Shown: positions 6,873-13,689, counted from the stretch's first letter. The stretch: 17,861 nucleotides of DNA from Bacillota bacterium (GCA_905372035.1 CAJPNN010000034.1:1-17861); one strand, 5' to 3'. Notes: a model not told the origin generated them from the letters alone. Numbers and translations are program-made.

Positions 6873-7568
6873 TCAATTATGATGTCCGCAATTATGTCCC
6901 GCCTCACTTTTATGCCCACAGTTAGCTTCGCTGTTTTCCGACAACTGCCCGTTTAAAAGAGCGCTGACTTGCATTTCTACATTTCCCGATGCTCCCGCAT
7001 AAATTGAAATTCCCGCTTCTTTCAGTGCATTCACAGCTCCTGCACCTATTCCTCCGCAAATCAATATATCTACGCCAAGCCCCGTAAGAAAACCTACCAT
7101 TGCTCCATGTCCTTCTTCCGGCGCCTTTTCTACATGAGAAGAAACAACTTTACCGTCCTCCGCCTCAAAAATTGCAAACTCTTTTGATTTCCCGAAATGC
7201 CCGAATACATTTCCGTTTTCATGTGTAACTGCTATCTTCATTTCCTTTCTCCTTTCACCATACGAATAATCTTTCGGAGCATAGTCGGCATTGTTCCCGT
7301 CAATTATAGAAAATGAAAGACCCTCAACAACGGCTCTTGCCGTTTTGGTTCTCGCAGCCTTTAAAAGAATATTGAGCGTTTGTCTTGATATTCCCATAGA
7401 TTTAGCCGCCTCAATACGTTCGATTCCCAAGTAATCCACAAGCCTCACAGCCTCCCATTCTTCAATATCTATAGAAATTGCCGAACAGCGCTTCATACCG
7501 CTTGCAGGAACAAAACTGAAAGCAACAGGTTTTGATCTTATTTTTTTTTCTAAAATTTTTCTTGCCAT
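6873..7568 (-). CDS. DUF134 / NifX-like fusion protein
   Basis: A 231-aa cytoplasmic protein of two parts. Residues 1-90 form a DUF134 domain with a helix-turn-helix like sigma region 4 (EAAKSMGISRQTLNILLKAA, about 53-72), predicted to bind DNA. Residues 110-212 form a dinitrogenase iron-molybdenum cofactor (NifX/NifB C-terminal) domain: MKIAVTHENGNVFGHFGKSK, then ILICGGIGAGAVNALKEAGI. This family binds iron-sulfur or iron-molybdenum clusters, and is common in anaerobes without nitrogenase. The tail holds NCGHKSEAGHNCGHHN, a Cys/His-rich stretch likely to bind metal. The ATG at 7568 has GGAG 8 nt upstream (7577-7580); the longer frame to 7670 runs through the promoter. A second ribosome binding site precedes codon 110. 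A metal- or redox-sensing regulator is a reasonable guess. Confidence 0.88.
   Translation of the reverse strand: MARKILEKKIRSKPVAFSFVPASGMKRCSAISIDIEEWEAVRLVDYLGIERIEAAKSMGISRQTLNILLKAARTKTARAVVEGLSFSIIDGNNADYAPKDYSYGERRKEMKIAVTHENGNVFGHFGKSKEFAIFEAEDGKVVSSHVEKAPEEGHGAMVGFLTGLGVDILICGGIGAGAVNALKEAGISIYAGASGNVEMQVSALLNGQLSENSEANCGHKSEAGHNCGHHN
7239..7255 (-). promoter_or_regulatory. Internal ribosome binding site and ATG at the domain junction
   Basis: Inside the fusion gene, AAAGGAG (7249-7255) is followed by a 7-nt spacer and an in-frame ATG (7239-7241) that begins MKIAVTHENG, exactly where free-standing NifX-like proteins start. This could yield a separate 122-aa NifX protein, or be the trace of two once separate genes. 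Confidence 0.5.
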
Positions 7569-7616
7569 AATAAAAGCTCCAAATAAATTATTGTATATTT
7601 TAGCAATCAATCTGTT

Positions 7617-7640
7617 AATTATTATCTTATGATAATAATT
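7617..7640. promoter_or_regulatory. 24-bp palindrome over the DUF134-NifX -10 box (candidate operator)
   Basis: AATTATTATC (7617-7626), four bases TTAT, and GATAATAATT (7631-7640) form a perfect 10-bp inverted repeat. It overlaps the -10 box (7638-7643) and covers the expected transcription start. This placement is typical of a repressor operator. The GATAAT units recall iron-uptake regulator sites, but the orientation differs from the usual Fur box. Confidence 0.55.
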
Positions 7641-7666
7641 GTACACATAAAATTCAGTTTTGTCAA
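7638..7666 (-). promoter_or_regulatory. DUF134-NifX promoter
   Basis: On the minus strand TTGACA (7661-7666, consensus), a 17-nt spacer and TACAAT (7638-7643, five of six) give a strong promoter. The leader is about 60 nt. The -10 overlaps the 24-bp palindrome. Confidence 0.72.
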
Positions 7667-7694
7667 TCAAAAAATCAATTTTTATAAAAAGAAA

Positions 7695-7723
7695 TTGAAT
7701 ACCCTAAAAAACAGTAGTATAAT
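7695..7723 (+). promoter_or_regulatory. Promoter of the small membrane protein gene at 7802
   Basis: TTGAAT (7695-7700), a 17-nt spacer and a perfect TATAAT (7718-7723). It is back to back with the DUF134-NifX promoter, the two -35 boxes being about 29 bp apart. The leader to the ATG is about 70 nt. Confidence 0.68.
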
Positions 7724-7801
7724 AATTTCAAGTCGATGGACAGAGGCCGATGTTGTAGGTAAAACTTTATATATTAAGGTTCAGTATAAATAGGAGGGTT
7801 A

Positions 7802-8068
7802 ATGGATAAAAAATTTTATGGGGTAATTTCATTAGGAATTTGTATGTTAATCTCTTTTATTACTATGGGGAGATTGTGTATATATACAGATACATTTATT
7901 GCTAAATTTTTTAACTGGATGCAAATTAATTTTATTCCAATAGCCTTACTTGTTATTCTTATACTGGCTGTATTTTGGATAATAGAAGGAATTTTGGAAG
8001 ATATTTTGAAAATGAAAAAAGCTTTAAGAAATTTCATTGATAATTATGAAGAAAAGCCACTGAAATAA
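7802..8068 (+). CDS. Unknown small membrane protein with two helices
   Basis: I do not recognise this 88-aa protein. AGGAGG at 7792-7797 precedes the ATG, with a short spacer. Two hydrophobic segments are visible, at about residues 7-24 and 44-64, separated by a loop containing YTDTFIAKFFNWMQ. The C-terminal 25 residues are charged and helical (EDILKMKKALRNFIDNYEEK) and should lie in the cytoplasm. It has its own promoter and is followed by a strong terminator, so it is monocistronic. Divergence from DUF134-NifX leaves open a shared control through the intergenic region. No function can be inferred. Confidence 0.75.
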   Translation: MDKKFYGVISLGICMLISFITMGRLCIYTDTFIAKFFNWMQINFIPIALLVILILAVFWIIEGILEDILKMKKALRNFIDNYEEKPLK

Positions 8069-8146
8069 ATAAGTGATCAGATAATGCGGATATCGCAGGT
8101 AATATATTAAACTGTTTCGTTTTGTTTTTTAGGAAAATTTGGGAAC

Positions 8147-8206
8147 GGTGCGGTTACTTTCTTGAATTGCCGTATAGGCAAGCGAAAAAGTAACCGCACC
8201 TCTTTT
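8147..8206 (+). terminator. Strong terminator after the 7802 gene
   Basis: GGTGCGGTTACTTT (8147-8160) and AAAGTAACCGCACC (8187-8200) are perfect 14-bp arms. Inside, TTGCC (8167-8171) and GGCAA (8177-8181) form a second stem. CTTTTTCTTTT follows on the plus strand. The minus strand has no T-run after the stem, so it is a weaker stop for the GNAT gene. Confidence 0.85.
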
Positions 8207-8245
8207 TCTTTTGCAGGTTTTATCCGTCTATAACTTGTAAAGTAG

Positions 8246-8575
8246 CTATTCCGTTTCCTTTACATAAGGATGGCAGACAAACGTTTTAGGATCGATTTTG
8301 GTGCAGTAAACATCGTTATAATTGTTTGTATTATCGAATTTTTTTTGTGCATAAGAACAAACCGGAACGATTTTTTTATTGTTGTCTCTCGCATAATCAG
8401 CAGCTTTGTCAAGAAGCTCCTGTGCGATGCCTTTACCTTGCATGGAAGGATCCACTATCGTGTGGGTAACATACATCACATCTTCTTCAGCAATTGAATC
8501 TTCCCAAGTAATAACGCCTTTTTCTTCATTTCCGTCTTCTAAAACTATCTTATGTTTTTTTAATTTGTATTCCAT
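8246..8575 (-). CDS. Small GNAT N-acetyltransferase (YjdJ/Acetyltransf_CG type)
   Basis: A 109-aa protein of the short GNAT group, which transfers an acetyl group from acetyl-CoA to an unknown acceptor. The acetyl-CoA loop is clear: HTIVDPSMQGKGIAQELL (about 38-55), where the Q-G-K-G-I-A matches the Q/RxxGxG/A motif. It is followed by the helix DKAADYARDNNKKIVPVC and the YAQKKF segment typical of this small subfamily. A C-terminal extension of about 28 residues (after KKF) has two Cys and is not part of the usual 90-95 aa core. GGAGGG at 8581-8586 gives a 5-nt spacer to the ATG. It stands alone, convergent with the 7802 gene. Confidence 0.88.
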   Translation of the reverse strand: MEYKLKKHKIVLEDGNEEKGVITWEDSIAEEDVMYVTHTIVDPSMQGKGIAQELLDKAADYARDNNKKIVPVCSYAQKKFDNTNNYNDVYCTKIDPKTFVCHPYVKETE

Positions 8576-8645
8576 TGATTCCCTCCGAATTGAATTGTTT
8601 TTTTGATTAAACCCGACTGACAGTTATAGCTATATGCTTATTTAT

Positions 8646-8672
8646 ATTATACCATGTTTTACATGGTATAAT
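8646..8672. promoter_or_regulatory. Perfect inverted repeat carrying extended -10 boxes on both strands
   Basis: ATTATACCATGT (8646-8657), three Ts, and ACATGGTATAAT (8661-8672) form a perfect 12-bp inverted repeat. Each arm reads TGGTATAAT outward, a consensus extended -10 on each strand: minus at 8646-8654 (toward the GNAT gene) and plus at 8664-8672 (antisense into the sensor kinase). No good -35 is seen. It may also act as a weak hairpin ending the kinase transcript, whose stop lies 18 nt upstream, but it lacks a T-run. Confidence 0.5.
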
Positions 8673-8690
8673 CAGCCATACGAAGGTTTT

Positions 8691-9605
8691 CTAACATATT
8701 TTAAATTCCAAAATAAAACTTATTTCCATATCTTCCGCTTTTACATATATCTTATGTCCCATCTCTTCCATAAGCTTTTTGGCGATTGCCATTCCAAGCC
8801 CCGTTGAGATGCTCCCCGACGCCCAATCTACCGAATAATTTCTCTCAAATATTCTTTCTGCGTTAAATTGATTCGAATCTATTTCTTTAAAAAGCCTGTT
8901 TGCGATAATAATACGTAAAGTATCATTATCATTTTGCTCAACAACGTTAAATGCAGATGTCCCGTGCGTAAAAGCATTTTTTATTATATTTGAAAAAATC
9001 CTCTGCATATACGCTTCATCACCAGGCACCTTAATTTTTTCTTCCGGCAAATTTATGTTTATAAACTCAAATCTTCTTTCAAGCTCATTATAATATTGAA
9101 CCAGCGTGTTTTTTAAAATCTCAATCACGGGTATCATTTTCTTTGCCTTAGGATATTCCCCACTTTCAAGACAGCTGTTTACATAAAAATCTTCGACCAA
9201 GACTGCAAGAGATTCACTCCTGGCTTTTATTATGCTCAAATATTCTTGGCGCTTTTCTTTATTCATACATTGCTCATCTTCCATAAGAAATTGCACGTAT
9301 CCGTTTATTGATGTAAGCGGTGTCCTGAAATCATGAGATATTGCGGTTATAACTTTCTTTATATCATCCTTATTTCTGTTACATTCTTTGCGTTCATCCG
9401 CAAGTGTCGTTATCAGTTTATTTATTTCATCCGTCAGATCTTTCGAAAATAGAAAAGGTTCGCTTTCAATCATGTTTGTAGAACAACAGTTATTGATCTT
9501 TTCCAACTGCTCGGAAATTTCTCTTTCAAATCTTCTTGTCCGATTTATATATAGAACCGTCCCCAAAATGATCATAATCAAAGCTGTCACAAATATTTTA
9601 AGCAT
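8691..9605 (-). CDS. Small sensor histidine kinase without an outer sensor domain
   Basis: A 304-aa kinase with one N-terminal membrane helix (about 4-21, MLKIFVTALIMIILGTVLYI) and no outer domain. A helical linker (22-85) leads to the HisKA domain with phospho-acceptor His91 (AISHDFRTPLTSINGY). The ATPase domain has the N box (RIFSNIIKNAFTHG) and the G box (STGLGMAIAKKLMEEMG). The frame is open to 9629, but ATG at 9605 has GGAGAG 5 nt upstream (9611-9616). It is the last gene of the ABC transporter operon. Its likely partner is the response regulator at 11584-12285. With only one helix it can hardly sense an outside ligand alone, so the transporter may pass on the signal, as in Bce-type systems; this is inference. 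Confidence 0.9.
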   Translation of the reverse strand: MLKIFVTALIMIILGTVLYINRTRRFEREISEQLEKINNCCSTNMIESEPFLFSKDLTDEINKLITTLADERKECNRNKDDIKKVITAISHDFRTPLTSINGYVQFLMEDEQCMNKEKRQEYLSIIKARSESLAVLVEDFYVNSCLESGEYPKAKKMIPVIEILKNTLVQYYNELERRFEFININLPEEKIKVPGDEAYMQRIFSNIIKNAFTHGTSAFNVVEQNDNDTLRIIIANRLFKEIDSNQFNAERIFERNYSVDWASGSISTGLGMAIAKKLMEEMGHKIYVKAEDMEISFILEFKIC

Positions 9606-9653
9606 ATTCTCTCTCCATTCAAACCGCAATATCTAAATTATACAATTTTTCTT

Positions 9654-10418
9654 CTATATTTTTAAGTCTCTTTTATTTAAAAGTAGAATATTTCCTACTA
9701 AAAATATTACGAAGTAGCATATAATACCTGTCCAAAAAATATTGCTGAATTCCAAATCTTTTAAAGGTAAAAATGCTATATTGTCCCATGTATATTTTGC
9801 AACCGGTTTGAATATTTTTATCTTCATTGACAGAAGGCTGAATATCTGAGTCGGTACCTGTATAGAAAATATAACTATTAAAATCAATGATAAGGTGGTA
9901 CGCCTGCTCAAAAGCGCAATTATCATTCCGAATAAACTGTAGACCGCCGTTCCCATCAAAACAACGCCTGCCATATAGAACATATTTTTAAATACAAATC
10001 CGTATGAGGAAATATCTCCGGCGAATCCTTTGCTTGATATAGCAAACTGAGTAAAGAAAACCAGCCCTAAAAATACCAAACCGATAAAAATATATATTAT
10101 CGAACTTATAAGTTTTGAAAATATATATTCTCCTGATCTCTTACCGCTCCCCAAAGTTTCTCCGAACTTGTTTGCCGTAATATCATCCAAATAAACGGAA
10201 TTAAAAGCCTGTACGACAAAAACAATAGGAAGATACGTCAAACATTGCTTCCCTATACTAAGCATATTATGAGGGCTGTATAAATTTCCGTTTGTAAGTG
10301 AATTCATCTTTATGAGAAATACAAGTAATATATAAGCTGCTGCAATTACTAAAAAAAATACATAATTTGATTTTTTACGTGAAAGTCTGAAAAGTTCCGC
10401 TCTTACCATATTAAACAT
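9654..10418 (-). CDS. ABC-2 type transporter permease (BcrB-like)
   Basis: A 254-aa membrane subunit with about six hydrophobic segments (near 20-37, 59-77, 101-125, 147-170, 175-200 and 232-248). The N-terminus MVRAELFRLSRKKSNY is typical of ABC-2 permeases that export or remove peptides such as lantibiotics and bacitracin. The start overlaps the ATPase stop by 8 nt (ATGTTTAA), with GGAGG about 10 nt upstream, so the two are translationally coupled. Together with the ATPase it should form a homodimeric exporter. The substrate is unknown. The position next to a sensor kinase fits peptide-resistance modules. Confidence 0.88.
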   Translation of the reverse strand: MFNMVRAELFRLSRKKSNYVFFLVIAAAYILLVFLIKMNSLTNGNLYSPHNMLSIGKQCLTYLPIVFVVQAFNSVYLDDITANKFGETLGSGKRSGEYIFSKLISSIIYIFIGLVFLGLVFFTQFAISSKGFAGDISSYGFVFKNMFYMAGVVLMGTAVYSLFGMIIALLSRRTTLSLILIVIFSIQVPTQIFSLLSMKIKIFKPVAKYTWDNIAFLPLKDLEFSNIFWTGIICYFVIFLVGNILLLNKRDLKI

Positions 10419-11331
10419 ATTTATTGCCTCCTCCTATCAAATTGAAGAAGAATTCCTCAAGTGTTATAGATTGCGACTTTATCGTCAAAATATGAAGTCT
10501 GTTTTCATATAAAGTATCTGATACAGTCTGAGGATTATCAATATAATCCGAAAGTACGATCTCGTTATTTCCGTTTACTTTATAATTTTTGATGTTGAGT
10601 TTATCCTCTAATATTACAACAGCTTTTTCCTGATTATCCGTCTTTACAATCAACTGATTTTCACATGCCGCTGCCAATTCTTTATCCGTCATTTCCTTTA
10701 TAAGACGACCTTTTTCCAAAAATCCGAATTTTGTCGCCATAATCCCAAGCTCCGCCAAGATATGCGAACTTATGATAAACGTTGTTCCCTGTGCTTTGTG
10801 TATATCCGTAACGATATTTCTGAAATCCATGATTCCTTGAGGGTCAAGTCCGTTTATAGGCTCATCCAAAATCACTATATCCGGGTTTCCCAAAAGGGCT
10901 GCTGCAATTCCAAGCCTCTGTTTCATTCCCATAGAATAGCTTTTAATATTTTTTTTGTTTCCATAAAGCCCTAAAAGCTCCAATACACGCTTTATCTCTG
11001 AATCCACATCGCTTATCCCTCTGACTTTACATATATATTTAAGATTTTCTTCCGCTGTCAGATATGCATAAAAATTGGGTTCAAGCATAAATCCTATATT
11101 CCTTCTCGCCCTTATTACATTCCGTCTTCCTTTCATACCCTGTATTTCAAGGATACCGCTGCCGGGTCTTACAGCACCTGTTATGATACCTAAAAAAGTT
11201 GACTTCCCCGCACCGTTTCTGCCTATCAATCCGTATATCTCTCCTTGCATAAGTGTAAAATCTACAGAATCAAGCGCAGTATTCTTTTTATATTTTTTTG
11301 TCAGATTCTCCGTTTTCAAAATTTCTTTCAT
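10411..11331 (-). CDS. ABC transporter ATP-binding protein (BcrA-like)
   Basis: A 306-aa cytoplasmic ATPase. Walker A GRNGAGKST (37-45), signature SMGMKQRLG (133-141), Walker B DIVILDEP (151-158) with catalytic Glu157, and the switch His190 are intact. The C-terminal part (about 215-306) ends with ITLEEFFFNLIGGGN, a motif shared by BcrA-type ATPases of bacitracin and lantibiotic resistance. GGAGG at 11339-11343 lies 7 nt before the ATG. It is first in a three-gene unit (ATPase, permease, kinase) with its own extended -10 promoter. Export or membrane removal of a peptide is likely; the exact substrate cannot be told. Confidence 0.93.
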   Translation of the reverse strand: MKEILKTENLTKKYKKNTALDSVDFTLMQGEIYGLIGRNGAGKSTFLGIITGAVRPGSGILEIQGMKGRRNVIRARRNIGFMLEPNFYAYLTAEENLKYICKVRGISDVDSEIKRVLELLGLYGNKKNIKSYSMGMKQRLGIAAALLGNPDIVILDEPINGLDPQGIMDFRNIVTDIHKAQGTTFIISSHILAELGIMATKFGFLEKGRLIKEMTDKELAAACENQLIVKTDNQEKAVVILEDKLNIKNYKVNGNNEIVLSDYIDNPQTVSDTLYENRLHILTIKSQSITLEEFFFNLIGGGNKYV

Positions 11332-11354
11332 AGTTCTACCTCCTCATGAAGCTC

Positions 11355-11363
11355 ATTATATCA
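11355..11363 (-). promoter_or_regulatory. Extended -10 of the ABC transporter/kinase operon
   Basis: On the minus strand TGATATAAT (11355-11363) is a perfect extended -10 (TGnTATAAT). At 17 or 18 nt upstream the hexamers AGTGAA or AAGTGA do not resemble a -35 box. A good -10 with no -35 suggests activation by a bound regulator. The start would be about 18 nt before the ribosome binding site. Confidence 0.58.
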
Positions 11364-11371
11364 GGCATATA

Positions 11372-11398
11372 TTAATATTCACTTAACTGAAATATTAA
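11372..11398. promoter_or_regulatory. Imperfect dyad in the -35 region (candidate regulator site)
   Basis: The core TTCACTTAACTGAA (11378-11391) is a dyad with one mismatched pair. Outside it TTAATA (11372-11377) pairs with TATTAA (11393-11398) after a one-base bulge. The centre lies about 24-25 bp upstream of the -10 box. It is the natural candidate for binding of the response regulator at 11584-12285. Confidence 0.38.
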
Positions 11399-11500
11399 AT
11401 CTTTATTAATTTTTTTAATCAAATAACAGCCTATACCTTTGCCGTAACCTGTACGCCCTCAAGCTTTACAAAAGTTCGCCCGCACTGTAAGACGTACAAC

Positions 11501-11537
11501 CAAAAAGCGATCAGATATTTCAATTCTCCGATCGCTT
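11501..11537 (-). terminator. Terminator of the serpin/response-regulator transcript
   Basis: On the minus strand AAGCGATC (11530-11537) and GATCGCTT (11505-11512) pair perfectly around a 17-nt loop and are followed by a T-run (TTTTT across 11502-11506). It lies 47 nt after the response regulator stop and separates that unit from the ABC transporter operon. The 100 bases beyond it (about 11428-11500) hold no gene that I can support. Confidence 0.72.
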
Positions 11538-11583
11538 CTGTCTATCATATTCCGAAATAAAATCTCAAAACATATTTATTACT

Positions 11584-12285
11584 CTATTCTGCATAAAACT
11601 TAAGCCCTATGCCCCATATAGTTCTCACGGGGTCTATCCCCGAGACATTTTTCACTTTGTTTCTCAACCTTGATATATGAACGTTTATAGTATTTTCATC
11701 TACATATCCGGGATCCTGCCATACCGTCGAGAACAGTATTTCTTTTGTAAAAACCCTGTCAGGCTCAAGCATGAGATTGTATAAAAGTTCAAACTCTTTT
11801 TGTGTAAGGTCTATCGGCTCGCCCGCCGCAAATACACTTTTGGTATAAGGGTCTATAGATATACCTCCTATTTCTATTTTCTGATCATGAGATATAGACC
11901 CGGAGCTTATATTTCTTCCGATTCTTCGGATGTTTGCCTTCATGCGTGCCATCAACTCAACAGTCTTAAACGGTTTTGATATATAATCATCCGCACCCAG
12001 TTCCAGAACATTGACAAGGCTTGAAGTATCTCCTTTTGCCGTAATGACTATTATCGGCACGGAAGACGTTTTTCTTATCTCCGATATTATCTCCTCTCCC
12101 GACTTTCCCGGAAGCATCAGATCCAGCAATATTATGTCTATAGGCTGAGTATCCCTGTCATTCCATATTCTCAACGCTTCCGTGCCTGAAAACGCTTGGA
12201 CCGCATCATATTCATCTTTTATAAGGTTATATATAAGTTGATTTATATCATCGTTGTCTTCTACAATCAAAACTTTATATTTCAA
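11584..12285 (-). CDS. OmpR-family response regulator linked to serpin
   Basis: A 233-aa transcription regulator. The receiver domain has Glu9-Asp10, phospho-acceptor Asp55 (LLDLMLPGKSG), Thr82 and Lys104 (YISKPFK). The winged helix (about 130-230) includes IDLTQKEFELLYNLM and the recognition helix around ENTINVHISRLRNKV. The start is TTG at 12283-12285; AGGGGA ahead of it overlaps the serpin stop codon (TAG at 12297-12299), so translation is coupled to the serpin. The start codon is weak, which may keep its level low. The cognate kinase is probably the 304-aa kinase at 8691-9605, in a separate transcript beyond a terminator. It may control the ABC operon, the serpin, or both. Confidence 0.93.
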   Translation of the reverse strand: MKYKVLIVEDNDDINQLIYNLIKDEYDAVQAFSGTEALRIWNDRDTQPIDIILLDLMLPGKSGEEIISEIRKTSSVPIIVITAKGDTSSLVNVLELGADDYISKPFKTVELMARMKANIRRIGRNISSGSISHDQKIEIGGISIDPYTKSVFAAGEPIDLTQKEFELLYNLMLEPDRVFTKEILFSTVWQDPGYVDENTINVHISRLRNKVKNVSGIDPVRTIWGIGLKFYAE

Positions 12286-12296
12286 TTAACTTTCCC

Positions 12297-13604
12297 CTAT
12301 TTTCCTTCATAATTTACATAAGTTCCTACAAAGTATATATTTCCGCCGTCATCCTTTACAAAATACATAAACGGCTTGTCAAAATCGAGCTGTTTTTTAG
12401 CCTCCTCAGGCAGTGCCGTTTTAACCATACCTATCTCGGTATATGCTGCGGCTTCTATCCCGCTCTCATTCATTTTAAACCTTGCTTCCTGCAATATATC
12501 TGAAACTTTCAAATTTCTGATATTCTTAAACACCTTATATTCCGAAACGGCAGGATCGAATATTCCCTCAAAGCCGATATTGCTTAAAACTTTTTTCATA
12601 TCGATTTTGGATTGTGTGTCTATATAAGGTATTTTGACATTTGTCATCTTATAGGATCCGCTGTTGTTACCATTTAACTTTGTCATAATATCTTTCATAG
12701 CTTCACGGTTTAAAATATCATTCAGACTGTTTTCAGGTTTTACAAAAACTATTGAATAACCCGCATCAAGATTTTTCTCAGCCATCTCATATTTCAACCC
12801 GCTATAATACCTGAGCGGATCGGAAATACTGTTGTAAAGATAAGGTATTTGAGTTTTCTTTTTATTTATATCCAAAAATACCATAGTTTTTTTGTCGCTT
12901 TTCACAAATTTGGAAACAAAAGAATTCTTCATATATATGGTATTTATCAAAACATATTCAAAGTTTCGATCAACTACAGGATCTATATTCTTGATCAATC
13001 CTTCGGTATTTTGATTTATCCACTTTATCATTTTATTTTTTACATCTTCGGTATTATAAAAATCCACCATAAACATTTGCGCCTGATAAATTGATGTCAG
13101 ATTGTTAATCAAGCTTTTATACGGCTCATTTCCTTTTCTTATCCAATTTGAATTTGCAAAAACCGTGGTACCGTTTTTACCTTTATACTGTTCCGACAAT
13201 ATTTCTTTGTTAATGTTTCTGATATTCTCAACACTTTTGCCGGAAAGAAGCTTTAACAGCACAGGATTGTCTTGAGAAGATTCTGTAAGCATCGAAAGTG
13301 CAACATAAAGACTTATAGGCGAATACACCATATTTTTCTTTTCCTTAAGCACTTCCGCAAATGTGGTTTCAGTGAATTTCTGTAATGCTTCCCCGCTTAT
13401 TTTATTGTTACGGTCTATATTCACATTCCTTTTCTCAGGTAATTTTTTTTCTATTAAATCTGCTTTAACAGGTTTGAACTTTAATAAAAAGTTCGGCATC
13501 TTCCATGTCCATCCTCCAAAAACTCCTAATACCGTAACAATCGCCATAACAAGTGCAATCTTTTTGATTTTCATTTTCTTTTTTGTGACGTTTATCTTTA
13601 ACAC
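12297..13604 (-). CDS. Serpin (serine protease inhibitor), membrane-tethered or secreted
   Basis: A 435-aa serpin, which traps a target protease by loop cleavage and insertion. A basic N-terminus and one hydrophobic helix (about 15-34, VMAIVTVLGVFGGW) act as signal or anchor; no lipobox Cys follows. After a 30-residue linker the serpin fold runs from about 68 to the end: VYSPISLYVALSML (93-106), KWINQNTEGLIKNIDP, and VLINTIYMKNSF. The hinge ESGIEAAAYT (380-389) has Gly at P15 and small residues at P12-P10, as in inhibitory serpins. The loop then reads EIGMVKTALPEEAKKQ before FDKPFMYFV; it is about four residues longer than in alpha1-antitrypsin, so P1 is uncertain (Lys395 or Thr396 by count). 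Two GTG codons lie at the start; the second (13604) has better spacing to AGGAG. It is co-translated with the response regulator. Confidence 0.93.
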   Translation of the reverse strand: MLKINVTKKKMKIKKIALVMAIVTVLGVFGGWTWKMPNFLLKFKPVKADLIEKKLPEKRNVNIDRNNKISGEALQKFTETTFAEVLKEKKNMVYSPISLYVALSMLTESSQDNPVLLKLLSGKSVENIRNINKEILSEQYKGKNGTTVFANSNWIRKGNEPYKSLINNLTSIYQAQMFMVDFYNTEDVKNKMIKWINQNTEGLIKNIDPVVDRNFEYVLINTIYMKNSFVSKFVKSDKKTMVFLDINKKKTQIPYLYNSISDPLRYYSGLKYEMAEKNLDAGYSIVFVKPENSLNDILNREAMKDIMTKLNGNNSGSYKMTNVKIPYIDTQSKIDMKKVLSNIGFEGIFDPAVSEYKVFKNIRNLKVSDILQEARFKMNESGIEAAAYTEIGMVKTALPEEAKKQLDFDKPFMYFVKDDGGNIYFVGTYVNYEGK

Positions 13605-13633
13605 CACTGCTCCTTTCTGAATAATTTTTTCCC

Positions 13634-13667
13634 CGGATTTATCAACCTGATGTTGAATTTTTATCCG
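13634..13667. repeat. Two-tier hairpin between xerD and serpin
   Basis: CGGAT (13634-13638) pairs with ATCCG (13663-13667), and inside it TCAAC (13642-13646) pairs with GTTGA (13652-13656) around a 5-base loop. On the minus strand, no T-run follows, so it is not a typical terminator. It lies in the leader of serpin, 30 nt before its start, and could affect RNA stability. No good promoter is seen in this 85-nt gap. Confidence 0.35.
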
Positions 13668-13689
13668 CAGTCTTCCTTCTTCCCTCTAC

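Noticed and set aside
8079..8095. TGCGGATATCGCA hairpin after the 7802 gene
   Set aside because: Only a 4-bp stem; the true terminator is the 14-bp stem at 8147-8200.
11431..11523. Minus-strand 30-codon frame starting at TTG 11521-11523
   Set aside because: It begins inside the loop of the terminator, the GGAG is only 2 nt from the TTG, and the product matches nothing I know.
13503..13560. Lipoprotein signal in the serpin
   Set aside because: The hydrophobic segment ends VLGVFGGWTW without any Cys, so no lipobox is present.
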